Below are positions 33,035 to 45,400 of a stretch of DNA of 64,000 nt, one piece after another (position 1 is the stretch's first letter; the number at the start of each line of letters is the position of its first letter). The stretch is from Medicago truncatula (taxonomy: Eukaryota > Streptophyta > Magnoliopsida > Fabales > Fabaceae), in NCBI RefSeq assembly GCF_003473485.1, contig NC_053044.1:24301591-24365590 (forward strand), read 5' to 3'. The position numbers and the translations under genes were made by a program. The notes beneath the pieces are model-generated. The model had not been told where the DNA came from, did not search any database, and saw only the letters and a list, made by a program, of their open reading frames with translations.

Positions 33035-33240
33035 TAAGGATGAAGAAGCGGCAGCAGAAGATGACGAAGATTCTCTTTATCAGTACCCAGCTTCTACCAA
33101 AACTGATTTTGTGGAAGAACCGTTCGTACTCAACTACGCATGGGACAAAGGAAAAACAGAAGAAATTGAAAAAAGAAATGTTGAGAGTGGGATTAGAGAA
33201 GAACCCACTCCCTTTGGATCAGAACCTTAATCCGGTGCCT
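33035..33240 (+). pseudogene. Out-of-frame second half of the NBS-LRR copy 2 tail
   Basis: Past the premature stop, the original frame continues with a second acidic repeat (EEAAAEDDEDS, YPASTKTDFVEEPFVLNYAW, DKGKTEEIEKRN) and closes at TAA inside a tRNA-Leu pseudogene. The one-base insertion relative to copy 1 (aacttggcagtggg against aacttggcgtggg) explains the break. Confidence 0.65.
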
Positions 33241-33263
33241 TAGGCCAACTCGGTCATCTCAAC
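33179..33263 (-). pseudogene. tRNA-Leu pseudogene (block 2)
   Basis: This is the counterpart of 25785-25869, closer to the intact tRNA at 34395 (for example cagaaccttaatccgg and ggccaactcgg are almost unchanged). It has the same five-base insertion in the T-arm, so the copy formed before the block duplication. Antisense sequence supplies the end of the ancestral NBS-LRR tail frame. Confidence 0.75.
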
Positions 33264-34394
33264 TTTGTTGAAAAATCTGTTCCCTGTTACTGTGGTTATA
33301 GTACTTGTATTGCGTGTTCCTTTGTTTCGGTTTCTTTAAACCACTTTTGTTGTAGTTTACCGTTTGGGCTGATTACTACATTTTGTCTGTTGTTTGACTG
33401 GGTCAGGTTTATGTCCTCCAGTATTTTGACAAATATCACAAGCTACATTGGATGATCTGCTGAATTTTCTTGATATATTTCATGATTGCAAGTTAGATGC
33501 AGTTAAACCTCTAAAACTCCGCATATGTGAATGCCTCATTTGCACTCATGAACGTGCGTTTAAAGTTGCTATAACTGTGTATTTGAAGAAGCTAGGAATA
33601 CTAGCTTTTGGTGTACTCACGTTTGCATATGTTTCCACAGTGTAAACAAACAGATACTAAATATTTTACCAACATTGTCATTGTAAATCATGAATGTGTT
33701 AGTGACAGTGACCAAGTACATGCCCTGAGTCAGACACTATTGATTATTCAAAAAAATTGTTGGTGTTTGTATTGATTAGTTTTCAATATTGAAGAAACAT
33801 TGAGTTAAAAAAACAAAAGTAAAATCATTTTTATTCATATATTATTTAAGTGTACCTGATGTGAATATGGTTCCTCTACTGACTGAAATTTTGAATTTGT
33901 TGTTGAAACTAGAAGAAGCAAGCAGCATAATAAGATGATGAAGTTTCTCTATGCTCTCAACCCAATCAGCTGTATCAATGTAAAACAGTGCAAATATAAA
34001 TGTTCATTTTTCTCTATCTTTATATTTCAACATAAAAATGTGTCATTCTGGTTATTGTAATTCTGATACAGATGAATCATCATAATTTATTTTTTCTAAT
34101 GACAAAAAAATAAAGAATGTATTTAGTTGATTATAAACTTTGAACATGTGGAATAGAATTGTACGTGATTGGTTTATACATTACTAGTGTATGTTAATTA
34201 TCACCATAACTTTGCATACGTAATAACAATTTTAATTATACATTTCATGTTAAGAGAATGTGGGGTATATATTAATTGATTCTTCAATGCTAGAAATGTA
34301 TAAAAGGGAAATGGAAATGGAAATACAGTTGAAGAAGGAAATGGAAAGTGTAAAAGAAAAATGAAAAGAAAAGAAAAGAAAAAAAAAATAGAAA
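33264..34394 (+). pseudogene. Relic extra copy of the LRR end (block 2) and AT-rich spacer
   Basis: 33448-33540 reads LDDLLNFLDIFHDCKLDAVK and PLKLRICECL, parallel to the relic at 25990-26100. About 33865-33960 repeats the tail-exon start (ctctactgactgaaattttg). The rest, including 34130-34200, resembles 26840-26900 of block 1 and marks the end of the duplicated unit. Nothing here is intact. Confidence 0.6.
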
Positions 34395-34402
34395 TGTTGA
34401 CA

Positions 34403-34435
<33 letters not shown>

Positions 34436-34475
34436 ACCTTAATCTGGCGCCTTAGACCAACTCGGCCATATCAAC
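34395..34475 (-). tRNA. tRNA-Leu (AAG)
   Basis: On the minus strand, 81 nt fold as a class II tRNA. The acceptor stem pairs GTTGATA with TGTCAAC plus discriminator A. The A-box is TGGCCGAGTTGG, the anticodon stem CCAGA/TCTGG has loop TTAAGGT (anticodon AAG), a long variable arm follows (gtccgaaagggc), and the B-box is GGTTCAAATCC. CCA is not encoded, as expected in plants. A T-run follows the 3' end. Two decayed relatives lie at 25785 and 33179. Confidence 0.93.
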
Positions 34476-34575
34476 TTATTGTTATGATTTCGCGTTACAT
34501 ATATAAAACGTTTGTCTTCTTTGTTTGGTCTTTCATTTTTCTTGGCCTTGGCTTCCTTTCTTGTTTGATAAACAT

Positions 34576-35693
34576 AAGAGGGCTTAATACATATCCGAAT
34601 CCCTTAACTTATTTTATTTTTTCAGTTTGATCTCTTAACTATTAAGTGTGTCAATTTGGTCCCATAACTCTTCTGCCGTTTACCATTTTGGTCATTTCCG
34701 TCTGTTTTTAACCCTAAATGTCTAAGGTGGACCAACATTATAGGTGGTCCACCATAGACCTTACAAAGTTTTTTAATTTTAACCATTTGATATTTTAGTT
34801 AAAAAGATGATTGTTGAATTGTGCATGTCCATTATATCTGAAAAACACATGTAAAAGACGAAAATGTCCCTGCGGCAGTTAACTGCCGACGGAAAAAAAA
34901 AAAAAAAAAACCTCGGCCCTTACGTGCCGTGTCTTTGTCCACGTATATACACTAGATATGCCTTATGTCAAACAATACTCATTATGATATTATATTTCAT
35001 TGAGTTATAATATGCTAAAGAGAAACTTTGAGTATATACTCATTAATGTCTTCATATCTAAACTACATCATTTACAATTACACTTTATGTCAAACAATAT
35101 TTTTATTTAAGATTAAACAAAAACAAAGAAGTGTATGTTTGATTGTCCGATGAAAACATTTCAACACGCTTCTCTTCCCATTAAACACGGTTACAACCCT
35201 TCACTCAAATTACTTGTTTCTTCTTTTGAATCGATTATGAGTGAAGTATATATCCTTAACTGCTGAAACATGCGTCTTTTTTTATGCAGGTATGCATCTG
35301 GTTCATTTGTCTTTTTTACCCTTCATTTGAGTAGTATCTTCTTCTCATCAATTCTCTTCAACTATGTGAGATGAGAACTTTCATTCCTGCATCAACAACT
35401 TCAATTTTCCTTTTCGATGTTACGAAACCTACTTTCATTCAAATTTGGCACAATTATTACAAATTTCTTTATATATTTTGCCATCATCTCTCACCCTCTT
35501 CATTGTCATACACTTCATTGTCATACACATCGATATGAAGGAACTAGGAGAAACAAAAGAAAAGATATTAATTATTCAAAAAAAAAAAAATTAAGAAAGT
35601 AAGAAAAAGTTTATATGAAGGACTTTTTTTTTAAGAAATTTATACGAATGACTTGTTATCATGTACTCAATTAAAAAAAGTAAATTTATATTT
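34576..35693. repeat. MULE-like end fragment, then gap
   Basis: 34579-34700 (gagggcttaatacatatccg ... tttggtcccataactc) resembles one end of the 'tccctta' type of MULE/MITE repeats common in legumes, but I found no matching inverse end. The A-run at 34891-34909 and the AT-rich sequence to 35693 show nothing else. Confidence 0.35.
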
Positions 35694-35711
35694 AGTTATA
35701 AAGGGTATACT

Positions 35712-35846
35712 GCCCCATAAGTCCTAGCTCAACTGGCAAAAATACCGAGGTCGGACGTCATGATCGGGGTTCGAACCCCGGTACCTCTACTTTGTGTTTG
35801 TGAGTTTATGATGGCTTTGCCATCTTGTCTATCTACCAAAAAAAGA
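35712..35846 (+). mobile_element. tRNA-derived SINE (135 bp) with 18-bp target duplication
   Basis: It has a pol III A-box TAGCTCAACTGG (35725-35736) and B-box GGTTCGAACCC (about 35768-35778), then a short unrelated 3' part and a tail tctaccaaaaaaaga. Both sides carry the perfect 18-bp repeat agttataaagggtatact (35694-35711, 35847-35864). It lies downstream of the branching-enzyme-like gene. Confidence 0.9.
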
Positions 35847-35864
35847 AGTTATAAAGGGTATACT

Positions 35865-36490
35865 AACTTTTAGCATAACTCTATTTTCTTCCAATTTTGC
35901 TCTTTTATCTAATTAAAGAAAAGAAAGGGAAAGAAAAACGAGATGGAAAAAAAAAAAAAAAAAAAAAAAACAGACGAAGACATTAGTTCTTTTCTGCACA
36001 CAAGTTGGCTATTAATGTCATAATCCATCTACCATATTTGATACACTCTCTAATTATGAAATTTACATATTCCTTATAACAATTGAACTGAATACTTTAG
36101 TTCCACTCTTTACTCTATGAAAGTAAATGGAAAGCTAAAAACAAAGTTCTATACACATAAGTTCCTCCTCCTTATCATCAGTGTAGATTTTCTAGTAACT
36201 CTTTACACAACCTATATGAAATTTGTGGTATCTGGATCAGTAGGATTTACATTTTACAACCAAAAACCTCGGTTTGCATAATTAGAATATGCAGTCATAT
36301 TCCAGTACCTTGCATCTTCATGAATCTAGGATTCGTTTGTTCTCAACTTCCATGCTCAGGTACGTTGAGACTCGATCATATTTACTGTTAAATTTTTCTT
36401 ACAACATTATACATGTCAAAGAAAACTAACAGTTTTTCATTGTGATCAAAGTTCTTGTTGGAAGATACTTCCCAGATGCTGCAGCATGCT
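35865..36490. other. Spacer, 3' flank of the branching-enzyme-like gene
   Basis: AT-rich sequence with an A-run of about 25 at 35946-35970. It should include the gene's 3' UTR next to 36490. No other feature was seen. Confidence 0.35.
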
Positions 36491-39400
36491 TCATATTCTC
36501 AGAATCCGCTTTAACTTGTAAACCTGAAAAGGGTAAAACAGAATTCTTTATCTTTAGTCATGTCAAGCATAAGTATACTGAATAATATAAAGATGCACAT
36601 CCTTCAAAAAGTTATGTGCTAAACATTTGATTGAATGTTTGTTGATATATATATATATATATAAAACTTTTGCAGTGAGTAAAATCCACTGTAATTCATA
36701 TTTACAGAAAAGTAACTTGGACAAGAAGGAAAAGCCTGATAGAAACTGGTATCTTTACTAAAAATAGTTTGGGAATAGTTCCACTTGTTACATATACTCT
36801 CTGCTCCTATATACATGACTTTTATTATCGTTTTGCACAAAGAAATAGCTTTGATTAATAAGCAAATATCAAAGATAATGTTACGTTTCATTGAGTCATC
36901 CATTTACTCTCTCTTCATTAACGTATATGTAAAATAATTGATGTGGTAAAGGTATCATTGACAAAAAAAAGTAGTTAATATAACATAAAAATTTGAAAAC
37001 GACAAATAAATGTAGAGAATTTTTTTTCTAAAATACTGAACATTGAAAAGGAACGAAGGGAGTAAGAGATTGCAGAACTTCAATGGTCTACACCTGGCAA
37101 TGCCCAAAGGCCATATCTGTTTCAAATGAAAAGATTCTTCCAACTAATCCCTTCGTCGACACCGTGTGAGTGTGTATACACCACGTTCTTCCCTTACTTA
37201 TATACAACACAGCCTACCCATAATAACCAACTAAGGAGGTTACCCATCAAAGCCCTATGTAAAGTGTGAAACCCTTCGGGACGGACTTGCAAACTGTCGA
37301 GACAGGATGCAATAAATAAGGCCATTCAAGAATGGTTAGTTTTGTTTATTGGTGATATTTGTTAATACCAAACAGGGGCCAGTTAAAACTTAGACGAACG
37401 ACTTCAACTTGGATATATTTGAATGCTTTGTTTAAGTGACTTCGTTGATCAACGAAACATAGAAAGTAAACAAAAAATGTAACAGCGGCAACAAACTATT
37501 AACCTGAGCAGTTCTGCTGGGCAGTTGCACTTCTATGCAGTTTCGATGGCCATCGACTCTGTCAATACATGTTACCGACATCAAAACACGATAAGTTAAA
37601 AACAAAAACAAAAGGCACAAGGATAAAATCGAAGAGGCGGAACGATGGAATTGGGAGATTCAAGAAGCATGACTACCTTCTGCTTATAGTTCTTTGAAAA
37701 TATTGGTCTTCTTTAAGGATCCCCTGACCGGCATACTTTATTTCATCTGTGTTTAGAATAAGCTGTACCATCAAAATGTCTCAACAAAATTAGTTACACT
37801 TCAAAGGACCTAAAACCAAATGCTAAACATTCAACTTCAGATATATAAACGGTGCATGAGGGGGGAAAAAACATTAAATGAGTGTGAAGTTTCAAATTTA
37901 ATTACGAAGTGATACTCACTTGATACTCCCCAGCTTCTTCTACACCTACTGCGTAACTATCATATGAGTCTGTTGGATGAAAATTGAAAATGAAGAGAAG
38001 GGGGCCTCTGACATAAGATATGACCTGCAAATAATGAACCAAACGGACCCTTAAAATATATAATCAAATATATCGCAATGGTCTTTGTATTTAGAAATGG
38101 AGGACATTATATAGTTGAAGAACAAGGACACTTAAGGCATGTTTGAATTAGCATATTTGAGTTTAGCTATTGGAAAAAGAGGAAACAGATTATAATGTCC
38201 ATAAGCTCTCCAAGATAGCTTATATCAAAACCATTTGATTTTATTTTATATTTTGATATGGAAATAACTTATAAGTGTTTATTCTATATGCGCTTAATTA
38301 AGCTATTTATCCAAATAGAGCCGTAGTATACAGATGAATTGTCAAGTAATATGCTAAAAACTAAGTAAACCAATTATTTAAGAGGAAGGAAACAAAATTC
38401 GATGTACCATTGAACTGTCATTAACATGGTGAAAGGTTGGAAAAGCTCGCGACAGCACTCTCTCCTTTTCATCCAGCTTCATCATGTCCTGAAAAGAATG
38501 GGACAAGTAATTTCATAATCTCTATTTGTTTACGGGTAGTTACAAACATGAAGTCTTAATCTGAATGGAAGCTTCAAGCCACATATGATTATTAAATAGT
38601 TAAGATTTAATTAAACGATTTGCCAGCAGTGCACTGCTTATGATTAAACAATTATTAGCAAACAGAACACAAATAAATGCATTGATAAATTGGCCAGTTT
38701 CAATATCAATTACTTTCCACCAACACACGAGTCATAACTAGTGAGCAAGAATACAACTATAACAAAAGGGATTGAAATGATACCTTATCAAATGTAAATA
38801 AATCACAGTGAATTCCATCTTTTTCCAAAAGATCCCACTGACGATTTGCAAGCGAATATGAGAAGTCGTTGCTTGGTGATGGAAACTCAACACTCTGGCA
38901 CGGGTAAAACATTAATACGTTCAGTCACAAACAGGTGGTAGTTGTGTATAGTTAAGATGAGTATAATCAATTCCTCACCTTTGGATGCCCGAATTCATTG
39001 CCCATGAAGTTCATATATGCACGACCGCCAATTGTTAATGTGATCAATCTGATCATCTGGCACGAAAGTCAAGAATATTTATAAAAATGAGAAGAAAAAA
39101 GGAAATGGAAAAGTCATCCGTCTAAGCATGTTATATATCAGCGATATTTTAAGTTCTATTGTAAGAATTTATTTACAATGTAAGGATGAAAGCAGGAAGA
39201 ATTTGGAGACAAGGAGAGAGAGTGCGAAGGTTAAACAAAACTTCAAATTCAAATGTCTAAATTCCTATCTTCAGTTCTAAACAAAAAAACAGAGGAAATT
39301 GGTTAAAATCATACTTTATGTAATGAAGATCCCCTCAATAAAGACTCCTTATAGTCTTCTGAATGCTCGTCAATTTCACCGAACAATGCTTCTGCAAATG

Positions 39401-42400
39401 ACCGCCTACCAGATATAGACTGGCAGCAAGATAAGAAAAAGTTAGATCACAATGATACCTGAAAAACAAACCACGCAGATCAAAAAGGGGTGAGTTACCT
39501 GGTTGTGGTTTTCTGCGTACAAGAGCATCTTATTAGCATATTCCCTTTTGGAAATTAATGTGTTAACAATCTGCAGCATGAGATGCAACATAAAATAAAT
39601 TAAGAGTTTAATTTAAAAAATTTAGTAATACTAATGGAACCTAAAAAAACAATTAATAACAAAATGATCAATTATATTCGAGTACGACCTTAGTCATGCT
39701 CCATTCATGGTCAGGAACAGTCTCGAGAAAAGTTGACCACATCTCGGGCGCAGAAAGGTTGACATAGTAATCAAATCCAAGTCCACCTTGAGAAGTTGGC
39801 TCACATAATCCAGGATAATATGTTGCCTGATCAATAAGGGATACAAATATTATACACAGTAAAGATAATGATTACTTACAGCGCAAGTTAAAAAGTAACT
39901 GTTCACTACTCCATGGTGGTCAATGTATTACAATAATATTATGTCAGTTATTTATGAATTGTTGGACCTTACTCCAACTCCAAAGCACACTTCAGATTGC
40001 CACATAGGCTGCAAATAACTGAGTTTTATGATGGTGCAGATTTTGGCGATAGAAAACCACATCCATTGACTCTATCATAAATCATGTTTGTAGCCAAACC
40101 ATTGGCTCTAGTTTCCCTTCAAGAAAATAATGACTGATAATTTTTATATAATTTGAAAAATCTTGGGAGCATGATCATTTCTGCCGCCAAAAAAATAGTG
40201 CATGCTACCTATTTCCTTTATTATTAGCTTCTTGAATCTAAATAAATGCTTGTCTTTTTCATGGTTAGTTTACTTGGTCAGAAATATTATAACAATTGAC
40301 TGTATTATAACAAGGTGGGTTCCTCTATACAAACTAAATGAGGTTAATGGGATATTTCAGAAACCAAATCAATTAAGGATAAAGTTTAGTTTCATGGTTA
40401 TCACTTCTAGAGTTTACTTTGGTCTTCTGCGATGCTCTTACATGCACATAGTTCAAACTCACAAAATCGCAATATTTGGTTCACTTTTAAGAAATACTAA
40501 TCGATGCTTATAAGTATCTAAATTAATGAAAAGGACATCAAAGCTTACATCTTCTGCTATTGTGACAATATTTGGGTGAAGAACATGTAGAATCTCATTG
40601 GCCATGATAAGATATAATAGTGCATCCTTGTCAACATATTGGTTGCTGTACCTGAATGAAAGTAGAATTTGTAATCAATGCAATGCAATTATCAAGATCA
40701 TTATGTTTCACATTTTGAAAAGCAATCTACTAAATACAATTCAGTATTGTAGTTACTTCAAACTGCACTATTGGGGCAATATTTATACATAAAACTTGAG
40801 GATGACACGAGAAAACCAACAAAATAGCATTAGGATTCATACAATGACTCGGAACCAAGATACATTTACGAAAGCCAACAAAATCTCAAATATAAAATTA
40901 ATATTAATATATATGAAGCAATGAAGCTTGGAAAATGCCTTACTCCTCCAAGTCACCAGTAAACGAAGCAAAACCGTTGTGAGTATATATCATAGATGAA
41001 AGTGAATGGAACTGGAAACCATCAATTTGATACTCCTCAACCCACCTGTTCAAACATCATGAAGTGATCAATTTAGCATGAACAAACACTCCCTCCCAGA
41101 TAATGAGGCAATCGAAAATATAAAAACAAAATATGAAGAAAAAAAAAATAATGATGTTTCTGATCAATAAAATGAACTGGTAGACCAATTAGGTAGAAAC
41201 ACAATGGCTCTAAGAGGCAATTGTAAGTTATAAATTCTTGTGCAATTGCATGTACCAGTTCAAGTTTGATAGAAGGAAATGAAGAACATCAAGATCGCCA
41301 TATTTGAACATTCTGGTTCCCCAGAACTTGTGTTGCCCCCGTTTTCCTGTTGAAAAAGTCAAATCATGGTTGGCATTTACAGTTATTAGAATTAGAATAA
41401 AGGCTAAGTTCGAGGTAGGAAAGCTTGATACAACACTTTCTTTTTCTAAGGAACCAAAAGACGTTTAAAACACCAATACACGTAACCACACTTGGCAAAT
41501 TATCACTTTAGAAAAGCTAAAATAATATTACAGATCAGGGAATTTTGCATTAAAATAATTTATAATATTAGTAGTGTTAACGGAGAGAGCTAATTGTGAC
41601 ATATACAAGCTTGGCTTATTAAATACTTTGTTTAAGCTCATTTGTTTAGCTAAAGAAATAAGCTAAAACTTATGTTAAGCTTAATTAAATAAATGTGCCA
41701 AACTCAAGCTTTACAAACTTGACAGCAGTAGTTTATCAATATATCATGTATGTGTGTTCTCAGGTGCGCGGTGTATCAAAGGAAGCTATTCCGCCAAAAA
41801 GTTGAATGATCAATGATGAAGATTCAACTAAACTTTATCATTTCTATGTTCATTGTGGAAATAAGTTGAACATTTTATAATGTTAAAAAAAAAAATTGAC
41901 ATTTCTTTCCATAATTGCTAGATGTTATGATTTTTCATGTAAAGGGTTGTCATTACAAAATCATATTATATTTCTACTTCCATTCATAATATTGCATCAT
42001 CGCATGCATGTAGTGAAAAAGAAACGAGGTTTATCACGTGATCTTGAATGAATGAATGAAAGTAAAAAATGAAAATTGCAAGTGTGACTAAATAAAGAGG
42101 TTTCAGCACCATGAACAATACCAGAATGAAAAAAACAGTCATTAGATCCATCGAACATCGATAATCCAACCATCTCATCTGCAGCAGCATACGAATGGAC
42201 AATTTCCATGAATACAAGCAATCCTAGTCCTGTGCAACCAAAAGAAGAGTCAGCAACTATGAAGCACAAACACGAAAACCAGACACAACACTACCACTAA
42301 CACATCAACATCCATAATAATTTAAGATAATGGAATAATTGAAAGCAACCACATGTGTCGGTGTCAGACACCGGACACACCATTAATGTGAAGTGTCGGT

Positions 42401-45400
42401 GCAACATAGTTAGCAAAATAGTCTGTTTCCCCCGATGAAAATGAAGATAAAGCAGAAATTATGTCATTATTGCTGGAAAAAATGGCAGCCACCAAATATT
42501 GGAGATATAAACACACACACAAAAGAAACCACAAACAAACAGCAAAAAAGACACAGTCGACATTCGACGTGATTCATCACTTCTTGCCTATATCTATAAA
42601 AAATATAAAATAATCCAAGAAAAGGTTACTATCCCATACAAGTTTACAAGTTGTATTAAACTTGGAAACACATCCCACGCTTTGTATCACCTACATGTCC
42701 CACTAGAGAGTTACAAGGAATGACACTCACATTCGTTACACAAGTGATCACTCACGTCACACGCTTGCTCAGTTCTCTTGAACTTGGAATGCCTTAACTC
42801 TTCCAAAGACATCTTTATATAGTGGTAGGGTGTGACTTCTTCAAACAACGGATAAATGGACAATAAATCATTAACTACATCGCACATTTCCAAGACTTTC
42901 AAGAATGCACTTCTCCTTCTGAAGATGAACGCAAGCTTCTCAATAGCCAAAATAACAATTCCAATTCCATGATTAGAAACTTGGATTGCTTTTCCGAACA
43001 ATTTTATATTTTATTTTTACTTTTAACCTTAAAGAAAAATAGGAAAAATATGCACTGATGCTTGTTTTTCTTTTCTTAGCTCCGTTTATCTAGATACATA
43101 TCCAGTTACGTGGACATTATCCTTGACTTTGATGAACTCATGTAATGCAACAAATATAATGTATCATGTTCTTTCTGTCTATAATTTTCAATACTAACGG
43201 TTATGAATAAATTTATACTCACCATGTGCCTCATCAACTAAACGCTTGAAGTCATCAGGAGTGCCATATCGACTACTAGTGGCATAAAAATTGGTAACCT
43301 GCACCAATCAGATAGAATTTTGAGCATGTTCCTAACTAACTTAAAATAGTGAACTTTTGATTCATCCATTGTTAGAACTCTTGACTGATTTGTGAAAAAT
43401 CATAATGTTGTCAAAGGTAAGAGTTGCAATATAATAATCTTACAAATAATAAAACATATAATATTTAAGAAGAACCTATAAGGAAGGTGCGTGCGTATAG
43501 TTGTAGTTTATACGATGACTTACAAGATAAAGCATGCATGCCTTTTCACACAAATTATATGCATCAACAGTTACCAATAAAGTTATCTTATATATTATTA
43601 ATTTAATAGATATATTTGGAAGTTCTCCATATTCCTCTATTCAAAATTCAATAATGATTAACATTTTTACACTAACTATAACAGAAGCTTAACATTCCGA
43701 TTCATACACTCGTACTAAGACCACTAGATTTTCCTAACTTCGCTCGTGCCTTCCTAGATATAGCGGTCATCAATGTCTCTGACTTAACGAAATTCTAGAG
43801 AAACTTAATCAAGTAATTAGAGTCATAAAATTAAGTAAGAATTACAACAATGTTAACTTACTCTGTAACCAACAGTAAAATAATCCTTGTGTTCAACAAC
43901 TCCGATCAACTGAATTGCATTGTATCCAGCTTCTTTTATGTAAGGAAGAACCTGCATTAAGTATATAATATAAATTCAAGGGGGTGGTGATACACAGAAG
44001 ATTAATGGGTTAACTATAAACTTCATGTCCAAAAAAACAGAACCTTGTCTGTGAAATCATTAAATGAAGATATTTTTGGCTCGGATCCACTAATTCCAAT
44101 ATGAGCTTCGTATATCCGCAATGACTTTGGTACTTTGGGACTTCCATTTTTCCATTTGTAAGCATCTTCAGGAGGTGGTTCCCAGTGGATCGCATAAGCT
44201 TGCCTTCCATCTAATTCTGAGTACATAACATTCAGATAACACTGAATCAATAAAAGTACAAAAAATAAAAAATAAATCATAATATTATGGAAATGGTGAT
44301 AATATCATGCTGCTAATAGCCTCTCCAGCAATGCTCAATGAAATTTCCATTGACCAGTAAGTACAAATGTTTGTTAATGGAAGAAAAAGTTGACTTCGAC
44401 ATCAAGCTATGCATTTTAGTTAATGTTCACAGCAGTCTTGTCATTGTCAATACATAAAGATTACCTTAAAGAATCACCTTTGCAATTGAAACAACAAGAC
44501 AAAATAACATATATATACGTGAGACTATGCAAAAGCACATAAAAACCATGCACAAATGCATAAGCACAGCTTTACAAAAAAGAAACGACAACAATATACT
44601 ACATAGGAACAAATACGAATCTAAAGGAGTTTTAACGTACAGATGATTAAATGACTTTCAAGAATCCCAACTATAAGGTTTACCTGGCTGCACATATGTA
44701 GCCCAAGCAGGTACCCGCTCCAATGGCCCATTTGGAGTGTTAAAGTAAACCCTATACTTGCTTCCATGAGGAATGCCGGGCATATACTTTTTCAACCATG
44801 CCTTCCGGCCTTTACGTGTCTCAAGCCAATATGCTATAGGAGGTTCCAACGCACGAATTCTCTCTTGCCATTCTGGATCCACTTTCACATTAAATATGTC
44901 GTAATTCTTGCCATCATCAATCACAGCATATGGGGAAGGTCCATTCTTTGCTGCCCATTCCTTATACCTTGTTTCTGCATCTGGTATGTCTCCCAACTCC
45001 TCCATGGTTTGAGGTCCATTAGGACCAAACATCTGTTCGTACAATTTAGCTGGAACTTCGAAATGGTTTTTCAGGTAACGGTCTTCTCCTGGTTGCCAGT
45101 ACTCATCGTTTGCTTTCTTAAAGAGCTCTTCAACAGTGACTCCACTATCCCCTTTATCATAATCATCTACATAGTTATACTGCTGAAAATAAAGTTCATC
45201 TGCCTCTTCTCCCTCTCTCAGCTTATCTTCAAGAACAATAAACCAGTATCCATAATCATCATGACCGAAGTAATGCTCTCTGGCACAATTTTCAGTAGGT
45301 GACCACCCATTGAAGTCAGCAGTAATTGCACAATAGCGAGCCCCTGCATTTACATGCTTCTTAATATAACAAGAAAGGATGAACAGTAATAAATTCAAAC

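Noticed and set aside
40202..40513. 103-codon plus-strand frame starting at an ATG
   Set aside because: Lies in an intron of the branching-enzyme-like gene, AT-rich composition, no recognisable motif.
42711..43001. Minus-strand frame of about 96 codons
   Set aside because: Intronic, no ATG at its start, no recognised domain; kept only as a repeat-like stretch.
44766..45302. 178-codon plus-strand open frame
   Set aside because: Exactly antisense to exon 4 of the branching-enzyme-like gene, whose minus-strand frame has clear family homology.
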